Notes: generated by a model not told the origin, from the letters alone. 35,574 nt of DNA from an uncultured Bacteroidales bacterium (GCA_902760315.1 CACWFV010000019.1:1-35574), one strand, 5' to 3'. Shown: positions 14,901-23,542, numbered from the stretch's first letter. Numbers and translations: made by a program.

Positions 14901-16511
14901 GACTATAGCTTAGCTATTAACACCAGACAGGTGACGGTTGATAAGTCGTCGACGCCTTCTTACCTCGGATCTGCCCGTGAGGATATCTTGCGCCCATGGT
15001 TCTTCGAGATTGGTAATGCACCTAGTACATTTGGTAAGATTGACCTTTCGAATATGCGTACTACACCTGTCGCTGAGGCACATGGTATTGTTTGGAAGGT
15101 ATTGGTAAACGGCTTCGATGCCCAAGACCAATACGATGAGCTGCCACCGCTTGGTGTAGGCAAGCATAAATTCGAAGTTTACTTCAACCGTCCGATGAAC
15201 AAGAAGGTAGCACCACAGGTAAGCTTTGGCGTACGTGACCCATATACCCAGAATGCTGTTGACGAGGAGGGTTCATGGAATGCTGAAGGTACTATCTATA
15301 CTGTCTATAAGACTATTACCGGCAAGACACGCAGTGATGGTGTGAACCGTATCTATGTCAGTGGTGCTGAGGATAACGAATATTTCCCCTGCCCATTTGA
15401 GAACAAGCGTTTCAACGTGCTTATCAATGCTGCTGGTAGCATGGCAACAGGTTTTGCTGCTGAGCCAGGCATGGGTAAGGTTACTTTGACATGGAACAAC
15501 GCTGAAAATAACTTTGACGATGCCATGGGCTTCAATATCTACCGCTACCATGAGTATGAGGCTCAGGTGCCTGATCTGGATGAATGGGGTGGCTATCAGT
15601 GGATGTATGATGAGAACGGTTCTCCTGTATGGGATGAGTATGGTAATCATCAGTATAAGCAGAAATGGGTAACTCTTGCCGATACCGTCCGCATCAACCA
15701 GGAAATGTTGGACATCAATACTACTTCATACATCGACTACGAAGTAGTACCGAAGCAGACCTACTATTATTATTATAAGGTATTGTCGACTGACTTGACG
15801 GAATATGATGTTTCCAACGTAGTAACCGTTACTCCGTTGACTTCTACTCGTGGCGATGCTAACGGTGATGGCTACGTGAATGTCATCGACGTGCAGACTA
15901 CCGTTAACTATGCTGGTGGCAAGCAGCCACGACCATTCATTTTCGAGGCAGCCGATATGAACAGCGACCAGCTGATAGATATTCTCGACGTGATAGGCAT
16001 CATCCGTGGTGTGCTCAACCCGTCGCTGTTAGCCACCTCCCTGACGGAGTCACAGGCTGTCTACAGCATAGAAGACGGTATGCTCTATGTGAATGCTCCT
16101 GTCGCATTGGCCGGTATTCAGTTGCAACTGACGACCCCTGTTGACAACCAGCTGAATGTTGCCAGCAACTTGGAGGGATTTGAGCAGTCATCGGCATGGT
16201 TCACGGACACCGACTACCAGTTGATGGTCTACAATATGAATGGCAAGACGCTCTCTGCAGGCAAGAATGCTGTGATGTACATTGGCAATGCCGAAATAGT
16301 TACCCTACGCTTGGCTGACGCCGCTGGCAACTTGGTCAAGGTCGTCAAGGCTGACGGTAACACCACTGGCATTGACCGTATGGGTAAGGGCGTGATGCAG
16401 GGCGATGGAATCTTCAATGTGAAGGGTCAGAAAGTAGCTGCCAAGGCTACTGACTTGGAGAAGTTGCCTAAGGGTGTGTATATCATCAATGGTGAAAAGG
16501 TGATGAAATAA
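11976..16511 (+). CDS. Secreted subtilisin-like (S8) serine protease with fibronectin III, dockerin and C-terminal sorting tail
   Basis: The 1511-residue protein is a subtilase exported to the surface. In order: signal peptide (MKKIRYFMGLMLLMAG, from 11988), an N-terminal propeptide-like region (about 46-158, DYVPGQVLVKFKD), the catalytic domain with D208 (VAVLDTGVDITHPDL), H264 (HGTHVAG) and S445 (NGTSMASPMVAG), a stretch resembling a parallel beta-helix (LTIEPGTRVEFAEG), about 450 residues I cannot assign, a fibronectin-III-like domain (about 1150-1285), a two-repeat type I dockerin (about 1292-1347, DANGDGYVNVIDV and DMNSDQLIDILDV) and a tail ending KGVYIINGEKVMK. The triad is complete, so it should be active. 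Starts at 11976, 11982 and 11988 are all possible; the frame is open to ATG 11901, but that would bury the signal peptide. It overlaps the next gene by 1 bp. Confidence 0.93.
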   Translation: MNMTMKKIRYFMGLMLLMAGHFCSMNAQVSNDNEEGVNKIISQGLDDYVPGQVLVKFKDSSPVNVRRAAGRFQSVDKETVNAVLKEFGTKKIDKLFPNDDPNRQLRRSMAFNGQVIQERDLSQLYLVEMEANHVEKTMQLIERLSALDEVEFAEPNYKVYIMADDHIADSYSSNPYVGEQWGLDSYGVKQLWNKPIINSKRPVVAVLDTGVDITHPDLKDNIWTNQLEANGVEGYDNDNNGFVGDAHGWDFVNNSPKIRDNNMHGTHVAGIVAAANNGIGIIGANPRALIMPVTVMQSDGTGDVATIIKGIDYAAKNGADVINLSLGSYANSLSERLALERAYQTSVIVAAAGNDGKHIYPYNCGAPCHSPMYPAGYSFVLGVQAEADVNGNLAMFSNFDCDGPNYSEVTTYRDPEGFNYELQAPGVMILSTIPGGDYKYLNGTSMASPMVAGAISALMMVKQYDTQEILWGDLLHSTNIAGAYNIKDRPAELDLLRVNYNDREDGAPASGDDEEEYAADGEVDAGETISVYPVVRTTFGEARNIKMWLTVGDYEDPEAVEIINDVNNKVDFGMNLDAYGRGTSLNPVKVKIPATTADGRHIKMKVMFSCDGINTPQEGKFTMIAANRKKISGLIDKDMTLTADHVYYVNENLAVLQGATLTIEPGTRVEFAEGMGLSSSGKLIAKGTPEKPIVFTRHIGEGPWAGIKSHNSDGQVSHGQFMYTNADSTLFTLARTEQTPHRIDYNLYYNIWYNRDKVDRPEKYFELRDYLQDLMGDAWDLDMTSRMEKTKDPSFLTPAVLAMKQDILDYYNTFLQSTEYRRDWTEDMAANSESWANAGIYGNLVNWCTYNNPRDTISYCRIEQFMRGDDWETVYPYMKDCYIAPMDEYVMSQCGKIMYQWSVLQTMAGERNVVTAISSQCSVADNLKNLKHTNIVNNYFGDYNAENLTRYSWLNESNYFNNAQTCTIDGKYKGKDYSLAINTRQVTVDKSSTPSYLGSAREDILRPWFFEIGNAPSTFGKIDLSNMRTTPVAEAHGIVWKVLVNGFDAQDQYDELPPLGVGKHKFEVYFNRPMNKKVAPQVSFGVRDPYTQNAVDEEGSWNAEGTIYTVYKTITGKTRSDGVNRIYVSGAEDNEYFPCPFENKRFNVLINAAGSMATGFAAEPGMGKVTLTWNNAENNFDDAMGFNIYRYHEYEAQVPDLDEWGGYQWMYDENGSPVWDEYGNHQYKQKWVTLADTVRINQEMLDINTTSYIDYEVVPKQTYYYYYKVLSTDLTEYDVSNVVTVTPLTSTRGDANGDGYVNVIDVQTTVNYAGGKQPRPFIFEAADMNSDQLIDILDVIGIIRGVLNPSLLATSLTESQAVYSIEDGMLYVNAPVALAGIQLQLTTPVDNQLNVASNLEGFEQSSAWFTDTDYQLMVYNMNGKTLSAGKNAVMYIGNAEIVTLRLADAAGNLVKVVKADGNTTGIDRMGKGVMQGDGIFNVKGQKVAAKATDLEKLPKGVYIINGEKVMK

Positions 16512-19111
16512 TGAGAAAACTATTAGTCATGATACTCCTGTGGCTTGTCACAGCCACAGGAGCTTGGGCTGACAACATAGTAAGCGTACGAACCACAGAG
16601 GGTGCCCCCAGAACAGAGGTGACGGTGGGCGTTCATCTGACCAACACCGATATGGTGTCGTCATTACAGGTAAACATTCCCGTAGATGACAACATCAATC
16701 TGGTGGAAGGTTCAGGACAGCCTGCTGACCGATGCCCAGACCATAGTGTAGCAGTATCGAAGGTGGACGGCCAGCTACAGGTGTACATCTACTCCCTGTC
16801 AATGGCTACAATCTCTGGCTCGACAGGAGATGTCGCTACGTTTAAGCTGAGGTTAGGCGATATGCCTGGCGACTACGAACTGATTCCTTCGAGAGTCGTG
16901 CTTACCGATGCCGAGGGCACTGCTTTGGAATGCATGTCTTCCGGCACATACCAGACCATTCGTGGTCCTTACCTTTCGTTCATGGGTACTGAGGAGCTCG
17001 ACTTTGGTGGCGTGCCTACGAATGAGAAGACCCTACAAGGTCTTAACTTCCAAAACATCGGCAATGACGACTTGGTGATAACAGGAATGGCTTTCTCAGA
17101 TGTACAGACATTTACTGACGAGTCATCAAACGCATATCCCTATACGCTTCATCCCGGTGAATGGGGTTATGTGCAAATCGGTTGCACACCCACTTCAAGA
17201 CAACCTATCAGCCAGACGATGACAGTACTTTGCAACAGCCCTACGTCCAAAAACATGCTGCGACTTAAGGCTCAGCCATACGTGGTCAACGTGCTATCAG
17301 TTGAGAGTGCCAGTGGTGTCTCAGACGAAGAGGTGACCATCAGTCTTACCATGAAGAACGAAGATGCTGTCAGTGGCTATCAAGTGGAATTCGACATGCC
17401 CAGGTCGCTGCAGTTCGTGGAGGGTAGCTTCGCATTGTCTGACCGCAAGGCAGACCATATTTCCTCTGTATCCTTCGCTAACGATAAGTTACGTATTATC
17501 GTCTACTCGCCGACTGACAGTCCCTTCAACGGCAATAGTGGTGAGGTGGGTTCTTTCAAGGTGAAGCTTAACGGACGTGAGAGTACAGATCTGACGCCTA
17601 CCAATGTCATACTCTCAGCCACCATCAACAACGTGACGGAGAATGTATGCTCCGACTGGCATGGCGCTTATATCAGCATCATCTGTCCCTATATCATGGG
17701 GGATGAGGAGGTCTGCTTTGGCGACATCCCCGTGACGAGTGACTGTGTTGCTGGCTATCGTCTGTATAACAATGGTCAGGTACCTTTGGTCATCAGCCGC
17801 ATCATCTTTGACAACGAGCACCTAAGTGTTGACGAGGAGCTGCCACTCACCATTGAGCCATGGAACGAACGTTACATCACCATCCGTTACAACAGTTTGG
17901 AGGAGGTGCCTTTCAATGCTGTTATGCAGATACATAGCAACGACCCTGAGATGCGACTGAAGGAGGTGAAACTATGGGGAAGCCGCTATGCTCCCAACTA
18001 TCTCTACGTAACGATGCCCGACATTGCCGTCGACGATGAGGCCAGGATGATTATTGACCTTGACAACTACGACCCCATCTTAGGTATACAGTTTGACGTG
18101 GTGTATCCTCAAGAGAACTTCATGCCTTATGAGGGAAACTACACTCTGACACCGTTGGCACAGAACATGAGTGTCGACATCACCAGAATAGACGAGAATA
18201 CCATACGCTATATGCTCTACTCCATGACGGGCGAACCCATTGAGCGTGGCTCAAGGAACCTGATGAATATTTCGTTCAAGCCAAGACAGGCTCCAGAGAG
18301 TTCTTATGAGTTCATCGTCAAGAACATCAAGCTGGGAACAGCCAACATGACCAATAAGTATGCTGGCAGTGACATCTATATGAGTATGAAGGTATGGGAT
18401 ACGCTTCCAGGTGATGTCAATGCAGACAGCAAGGTGAATGTTGCAGACATCGTAGAAACGGTAAACAGCATCTTAGGACGAGCCTCAGGCACTTTCATCT
18501 TTGCTGCTGCTGACGTGAACACGGACGGATGGGTCGACATCTTCGACGTAACGGCTATCGTCAACATCATCCTTAAAAGCAACCACCAATATGCTCCTGA
18601 CAGAAGAGCGGGTTCGAATAGGGGTGAGTCTGTCTGGCTGAATAAGACAGACCAAGGGCTGTCGTTTGGTGTTGATCATGCCGAACGTTACACCGCATTC
18701 CAGTTTGACATAGTTCTGCCTCGTGGAGTCAGTCTTGTGGATATTGACAAGAGCCAGATGACAGACCATAACGTGCGCTTTGCCAAGATAGGTGATAATC
18801 GTTACAGGATATTGGCCATGTCCATGGACTGCTGGTCTTTGCCTGCTGCCAGTCGTTCGCTACTTGACCTTGTGCTGTCATGTGCTGACCAGGGTGAGGT
18901 CGCTGTTGACGATGTCGTTTTCGTGACGCCCGAAGGTAGGGCAGACTATTATGAAGGATGCTCACTGGCACTGACCACGGGCATCCAGCATGTCACCTAT
19001 AACCAGCATGAGAAGGTATACAACCTGTTTGGTCATCAGCTCAGCAAGCAGCGTGGACAACTGACCAAGGGTGTGTATATTATCAATAACAAGAAGGTGG
19101 TAGTCAAATAA
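16511..19111 (+). CDS. Secreted multi-module protein with cohesin-like domains, DUF1573/HYDIN-like modules and a dockerin
   Basis: The 866-residue protein begins with signal peptide MRKLLVMILLWLVTATGAWA. It shows four similar beta-sandwich modules of cohesin/CBM-like type at about 22-130 (VSVRTTEGAPRTEVTVGVHL), 268-390 (VESASGVSDEEVTISLTMKN), 497-625 (VDDEARMIIDLDNYDPILGI) and 697-815. Between them are HYDIN/DUF1573-like modules (about 150-265, ELDFGGVPTNEKTLQGLNF, and 400-495, EVCFGDIPVTSDCVAGYRL). A two-repeat dockerin (DVNADSKVNVADIV, DVNTDGWVDIFDV) lies at 635-690. The end KGVYIINNKKVVVK matches the sorting tail of its neighbours. Its ATG overlaps the protease stop (TAATG), so translation is coupled. 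A scaffold or adhesin role for dockerin partners is inferred; the cohesin assignment rests on pattern, not on a search. Confidence 0.8.
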   Translation: MRKLLVMILLWLVTATGAWADNIVSVRTTEGAPRTEVTVGVHLTNTDMVSSLQVNIPVDDNINLVEGSGQPADRCPDHSVAVSKVDGQLQVYIYSLSMATISGSTGDVATFKLRLGDMPGDYELIPSRVVLTDAEGTALECMSSGTYQTIRGPYLSFMGTEELDFGGVPTNEKTLQGLNFQNIGNDDLVITGMAFSDVQTFTDESSNAYPYTLHPGEWGYVQIGCTPTSRQPISQTMTVLCNSPTSKNMLRLKAQPYVVNVLSVESASGVSDEEVTISLTMKNEDAVSGYQVEFDMPRSLQFVEGSFALSDRKADHISSVSFANDKLRIIVYSPTDSPFNGNSGEVGSFKVKLNGRESTDLTPTNVILSATINNVTENVCSDWHGAYISIICPYIMGDEEVCFGDIPVTSDCVAGYRLYNNGQVPLVISRIIFDNEHLSVDEELPLTIEPWNERYITIRYNSLEEVPFNAVMQIHSNDPEMRLKEVKLWGSRYAPNYLYVTMPDIAVDDEARMIIDLDNYDPILGIQFDVVYPQENFMPYEGNYTLTPLAQNMSVDITRIDENTIRYMLYSMTGEPIERGSRNLMNISFKPRQAPESSYEFIVKNIKLGTANMTNKYAGSDIYMSMKVWDTLPGDVNADSKVNVADIVETVNSILGRASGTFIFAAADVNTDGWVDIFDVTAIVNIILKSNHQYAPDRRAGSNRGESVWLNKTDQGLSFGVDHAERYTAFQFDIVLPRGVSLVDIDKSQMTDHNVRFAKIGDNRYRILAMSMDCWSLPAASRSLLDLVLSCADQGEVAVDDVVFVTPEGRADYYEGCSLALTTGIQHVTYNQHEKVYNLFGHQLSKQRGQLTKGVYIINNKKVVVK

Positions 19112-19122
19112 AAGCAGATGGA

Positions 19123-22100
19123 ATGATGAAAAAAAGAATGTTGATGATTGCTACACTCGTATTGACCATATACCATGTGGCACTGGCAGATTATTGGACT
19201 ATTAACGATTTCAGGATTTCTGCCGGAGAAACGAAGGATGTCAATATCTATCTGGGGAACAATGAGGATTATGTGGCTTTCCAGTTTGACCTCTATTTGC
19301 CAGAAGGAATCACGGTAGAGTCGTATAGTCCTATCAGAGAACGTATCCCTGAGAGCATCACGCTGTCTATGGCTCGCCAGAATGATGGTTGCTATAGGTT
19401 TGTTGCAACGACAATGGACGCAGGACCATTGATGAGCATTGTTGGTTATAGTGGAGACATCATAAAACTGACCGTGAAGGCCGCTGAGGACATGGCTCCT
19501 GGAACGTATGAGGGATATCTTCGCCATTTAAAGCTGTCAAGAGCTGATGCCATAGGATGGCAAGCGGATGAAATGTCACCCTTCCCAGTTATAGTGATTG
19601 AGCCTTCAGTAGTTACGGCCAACAATGAATGGCGTCCCTATGGCGAGGAAAATCCTACCTTCTCATACTACGTTGAGGGTGGTTACCTGGAGGGGGAACC
19701 CACCATACAATGTGATGCCACAATAGCATCGCCTGCTGGCACTTACGACATTGTCGTTGAGCCGGGAACAGTAACGAACTATAACGTCACCTACGTGCCT
19801 GGCACCTTGACTATCATGAAAGTGCCGTTGACGGTATCTGTAGGCACCTATGTCAAGAAGCAGGGCGAGCCTATACCTGAGTTTATGTTGAACTATGACG
19901 GATTCCGACTGAATGATACAGAGGAGATGCTGACTGTCAAGCCAACAACGATGACAACAGCGACAGAGAGCAGCGAGCCAGGGGAGTATCCTATCATTAT
20001 CAAGGACGGTGAATCACAGAATTACGACTTCAACTATTATTATGGTAAGTTGATAGTGGTTGCCGCGGATGCTGTGGTAGTCAGCGCCAAGGACTACACT
20101 CGTGAATATGGCGAAGAGAACCCAACGTTTGAGTACACCGTAGAGGGAGCTGCACTGGAAGGAGAACCCCTCATTACTTGTGATGCTACACCCACTTCGC
20201 CTGTGGGTACCTACGACATCTGGGTATCTCAAGGCTCTGTGACAAACTTTAACGTCTCCTACGTGCCTGGCACACTGACCATTACCAAGGCTCCGCTGAC
20301 AGTATCTGCCGGCACATATACCAAGAAGCAAGGTGAGCCTGTGCCTGAGTTTGTACTTTCTTACGATGGTTTCAAGAACGGCGAGACGGAGGACGCACTT
20401 ATCGCCAAGCCGACAACCATCACGACGGTAACAGAAAGCAGTGCACCTGGTGAATACCCCATCATTGTCAAAGATGGTGAATCACCAAACTATGACTTCA
20501 GCTATGTTTATGGAAAGGTGATAGTCGTTGAGGCTGATGCCACCGTCATTACGGCGAAGAACTACACCCGACAGTATGGTGATGCTAATCCCGTCTTTGA
20601 ATATACAGTTGAGGGAGCAGCGCTGGTGGGCGAGCCTGCCATTACCTGTGCAGCAACACCTACCTCACCAGTTGGCACGTATGATATCCTTGTCAGTCAG
20701 GGCACCGTTGGCAACTATAACGTTACCTACGTAGCTGGAACACTGACCATTGAAAAGGCTCCACTGACGGTCTCAGCAGGTTTCTATACCAAGAAACAAG
20801 GCGATCCGATGCCTGAGCTTACTCCGGCTTATGAAGGCTTCAAGAATGCAGAGACGGACGATGTGCTACTTGTAAAGCCTACCATCATGACGCCTGCAAC
20901 TGTTGCTTCAGCTCCCGGCAGCTATCCTGTCATTGTCAGTGGCGGTAAGGCGCAGAACTATGAATTGTCATATGTCAACGGCTTATTAATCGTGGATGAG
21001 GCTGATCCCGTCATCATCACGGTAAAAAACTATTCTCGTGAATATGGTGAAGAGAACCCAACGTTTGAATACACTGTCGATGGCGCAGCATTACAGGGTC
21101 AGCCTGTTATCACCTGTGCAGCTACCAGTATGTCACCTATTGGAACATATGATATCCTTGTCAGTCAAGGTACTGTGACCAACTACAACGTTATATACGT
21201 TGCTGGCACGCTGACTATCACGAAGGCTCCGCTAACAGTCTCAGCCGGCACCTATACTAAGAAGCAGAGCGACCTCATGCCAGTGTTTACACCTGCCTAT
21301 GAAGGTTTCAAAAATGACGACTTCGAGGATGTGCTGATTTCCAAACCTGTTGTAACGACGACGGCAACGGAAGAAAGTGGACCTGGCGAATACCCTGTTA
21401 TGGTTAGTGGTGGCGAAGCAGAGAACTATGCTCTGGAGTATGTCAGTGGCAAACTAATAATAGTCGAAGACGATGCCATTGTCATTATGGCAGAGAACTA
21501 TACGCGACAGTATGGTGAGGACAACCCAACGTTCGACTATTTTGTTGATGGAGAAGGATTGAAAGGCAGCCCAGAGATTACGTGTGAGGCTACGCCCACA
21601 TCGTCTGTCGGCACCTACGACATCGTGGTGTCAAAAGGAACGGTGACTAACAGTAACGTCACTTACATTGCTGGCACGCTAACCATCACAAAGGCTCCAT
21701 TGACGGTATCTGCCGGGACATATACCAAGAAACAAGGCGAGGATCTGCCTGAGTTCACGCTGACATATGAGGGCTTCATGAACGACGAGACTGCCGACGT
21801 GCTGGCCACTAAGCCCACTGCTGCAACTATAGCCACAGCCGCCAGTGCTCCAGGCGAGTATCCAGTCATTGTCAGTGGTGGCGAGGCTCAGAACTACTCC
21901 CTTAATTATGTCAATGGCAAACTGATAATTGTTGAGGCTGATGCCACCATCATCAAAGCCAAGAGCTACACTCGACAGTATGGCGACGCTAATCCCGTCT
22001 TTGAATATACTGTCGAGGGAGCTGCACTGGTAGGTGAGCCTGTCATTACCTGTACTGCAACTGCCACCAGTCCCGTTGGCACTTACGACATTATTGTCAA

Positions 22101-23019
22101 GCAAGGTACAGTGACTAACTACAACGTGACGTATGTAGCAGGAAAACTAACCATCTATAAGGCTCCGCTGACTATCGCTGCCGGTACTTACACCAAGAAG
22201 CAGGGTGACCCGTTGCCAGCATTCACATTGTCTTACAGCGGATTTAAGAACAACGAGACTGCTGACGTGATGATTACTAAGCCTACGGCCACCACGACAG
22301 CTACTGAAGACAGCGCTCCTGGTGAGTATCCTGTTACCGTTAGTGGCGGCGAAGCACACAACTATGCTTTGTCTTATGTCGATGGCAAACTGATTGTCAA
22401 TGAGGCAGACCCTGTGACGATAATAGTCACAAACTGTTCACGTGAGTACGGCGAGGCCAATCCTGTCTTCGAATATACGGTTGAGGGTGCTGAACTTGAA
22501 GGTACACCTGAGATTACTTGCGAAGCCACTGCTACGTCCCCGGTCGGCACCTATGACATCGTCATTAAACAGGGTACGGTGACGAACTATAACGTTACTT
22601 ATGTGGCCGGTACACTGACCATCACCAAGGCGTCGCTAAATATCGCTGCCGGTACGTATACGAAGAAACAGGGAGACCCGATGCCCGACTTTACACTGAC
22701 GTACGACGGTTTCAAAAATGGTGAGACGAAAGACGTGCTGACCAAGCAACCAACGGTTAGTTGTCAGGCTACGGAGAGTAGTGCACCAGGTGAGTACCCT
22801 GTAGTGGTGTCCGGAGCAGAGGCTACGAACTATGACATTAGCTATACTGACGGGGTACTGATAGTTACAGAGGGCACTGGCATTGCGGCCATCTCCGTGG
22901 AGCACCCCGTTGATGTCTACGACATCCGCGGCAATAAGGTGCGCGACAAGGCCACCACGTTAGACGGTCTGGCCAAGGGCATCTATATAGTCCGGGGCCG
23001 TAAGGTCGTAGTAAAATAA
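19123..23019 (+). CDS. Secreted repeat protein: cohesin-like N-terminus and seven MBG-type double repeats
   Basis: The 1298-residue protein has a signal peptide (ending about VALAD), an N-terminal cohesin-like beta-sandwich (about 24-158, FRISAGETKDVNIYL, VAFQFDLYLPEGITV), seven units of 156 residues starting near 163, and a tail ending KGIYIVRGRKVVVK. Each unit joins an MBG-type half (YGEENPTFEYTVEG...GTYDI...NYNVTYVAGTLTI) and a second half (TKKQGEPVPEF...YDGF...GEYP...NYDFSY). The marker tyrosine falls at residues 173, 329, 485, 641, 797, 953 and 1109. MBG repeats occur in long extracellular stalks of Bacteroidota and some adhesins; no enzymatic motif is seen. The gene follows the previous one by 11 bp, ending the operon. 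A stalk or adhesin role is inferred. Confidence 0.85.
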   Translation: MMKKRMLMIATLVLTIYHVALADYWTINDFRISAGETKDVNIYLGNNEDYVAFQFDLYLPEGITVESYSPIRERIPESITLSMARQNDGCYRFVATTMDAGPLMSIVGYSGDIIKLTVKAAEDMAPGTYEGYLRHLKLSRADAIGWQADEMSPFPVIVIEPSVVTANNEWRPYGEENPTFSYYVEGGYLEGEPTIQCDATIASPAGTYDIVVEPGTVTNYNVTYVPGTLTIMKVPLTVSVGTYVKKQGEPIPEFMLNYDGFRLNDTEEMLTVKPTTMTTATESSEPGEYPIIIKDGESQNYDFNYYYGKLIVVAADAVVVSAKDYTREYGEENPTFEYTVEGAALEGEPLITCDATPTSPVGTYDIWVSQGSVTNFNVSYVPGTLTITKAPLTVSAGTYTKKQGEPVPEFVLSYDGFKNGETEDALIAKPTTITTVTESSAPGEYPIIVKDGESPNYDFSYVYGKVIVVEADATVITAKNYTRQYGDANPVFEYTVEGAALVGEPAITCAATPTSPVGTYDILVSQGTVGNYNVTYVAGTLTIEKAPLTVSAGFYTKKQGDPMPELTPAYEGFKNAETDDVLLVKPTIMTPATVASAPGSYPVIVSGGKAQNYELSYVNGLLIVDEADPVIITVKNYSREYGEENPTFEYTVDGAALQGQPVITCAATSMSPIGTYDILVSQGTVTNYNVIYVAGTLTITKAPLTVSAGTYTKKQSDLMPVFTPAYEGFKNDDFEDVLISKPVVTTTATEESGPGEYPVMVSGGEAENYALEYVSGKLIIVEDDAIVIMAENYTRQYGEDNPTFDYFVDGEGLKGSPEITCEATPTSSVGTYDIVVSKGTVTNSNVTYIAGTLTITKAPLTVSAGTYTKKQGEDLPEFTLTYEGFMNDETADVLATKPTAATIATAASAPGEYPVIVSGGEAQNYSLNYVNGKLIIVEADATIIKAKSYTRQYGDANPVFEYTVEGAALVGEPVITCTATATSPVGTYDIIVKQGTVTNYNVTYVAGKLTIYKAPLTIAAGTYTKKQGDPLPAFTLSYSGFKNNETADVMITKPTATTTATEDSAPGEYPVTVSGGEAHNYALSYVDGKLIVNEADPVTIIVTNCSREYGEANPVFEYTVEGAELEGTPEITCEATATSPVGTYDIVIKQGTVTNYNVTYVAGTLTITKASLNIAAGTYTKKQGDPMPDFTLTYDGFKNGETKDVLTKQPTVSCQATESSAPGEYPVVVSGAEATNYDISYTDGVLIVTEGTGIAAISVEHPVDVYDIRGNKVRDKATTLDGLAKGIYIVRGRKVVVK
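19609..22884 (+). repeat. Seven tandem coding repeats of exactly 468 bp
   Basis: The conserved TAT/TAC of the YG(E/D)xNP motif falls at 19639, 20107, 20575, 21043, 21511, 21979 and 22447, always 468 bp apart, so no insertion or deletion separates the copies. DNA similarity is uneven: copies 2 and 4 share AGAGAACCCAACGTTTGA, and copies 3 and 6 share GCTAATCCCGTCTTTGAATA, which points to duplication or exchange among copies. Confidence 0.95.
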
Positions 23020-23024
23020 TAAAA

Positions 23025-23056
23025 TACCCCCGACAGTCAGTGAACTGCCGGGGGTA
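23025..23056. terminator. Bidirectional terminator between the MBG gene and the HU-like gene
   Basis: TACCCCCG (23025-23032) pairs with CGGGGGTA (23049-23056), extended by CAGT/ACTG after one mismatch, with a 6-nt loop. On the minus strand it is followed by TATTTTATTATTTT, so it best ends the HU-like transcript, but it also sits 6 nt after the MBG gene stop on the plus strand. Confidence 0.8.
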
Positions 23057-23093
23057 ATTGATAGAGAGAAAGACTTGCGCCATGGCGTTAAGG

Positions 23094-23528
23094 TTAGGGC
23101 TCTGGCTCCTTGATGACTGCGTTCAGAGGCAGCTCCTCTACCTTACAGCCCTGCAGGAACTGCTTGGTGCGGTTACCGCCGTGGTCTTTGGTAGTCTCAG
23201 GGGTGAAGACGACGTGTACACCGGTGACGTTCTCGGCTACGTTGAACTTGAAGGCGGTGGCAGCACCCTTTGACTCGATGCCAATCTTGAAGGAGCCGAA
23301 GCCGTTCAGCTTCACGCGCTTGGAGTTTTGCAACTGGTCGCGCATGGTTTCTACCAGCTCTTCGATGACGGCCAACACGTCTGAGCGCTTGACGGTACAG
23401 TTGCGCTGTACGATCTCAGCCAAATCTTTAGTGTCGACAACTCCCATAGGCACCATGCGTGCATACCACTTACCTGAACGTTTTGTACCTGTGGACTTGT
23501 CCTGATGTAATCGATAATATACTGACAT
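23094..23528 (-). CDS. HU-like (HU-HIG type) DNA-binding protein
   Basis: The 144-residue protein starts MSVYYRLHQDKSTGTKRSGK, contains the HU-type core QRNCTVKRSDVLAVIEEL and VKLNGFGSFKIGI, and ends in a longer tail (FTPETTKDHGGNRTKQFL). It is a paralogue of the HU-like protein at 4139-4516 but stands alone here, with its own promoter, a strong ribosome site and a terminator. Such proteins are abundant nucleoid or single-gene DNA-binding proteins in Bacteroidota; a specific role cannot be read from the sequence. Confidence 0.92.
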   Translation of the reverse strand: MSVYYRLHQDKSTGTKRSGKWYARMVPMGVVDTKDLAEIVQRNCTVKRSDVLAVIEELVETMRDQLQNSKRVKLNGFGSFKIGIESKGAATAFKFNVAENVTGVHVVFTPETTKDHGGNRTKQFLQGCKVEELPLNAVIKEPEP

Positions 23529-23536
23529 AATATTGT

Positions 23537-23542
23537 CCTCCT
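23537..23542 (-). promoter_or_regulatory. Strong Shine-Dalgarno site of the HU-like gene
   Basis: AGGAGG on the minus strand lies 8 nt before ATG 23528. Perfect Shine-Dalgarno sites are unusual in Bacteroidota and suggest high translation of this protein. Confidence 0.75.

Noticed and set aside
19609-22884. The regular repeats as a CRISPR array
   Set aside because: The period is 468 bp, the repeats are coding and in frame, and no cas gene is present.
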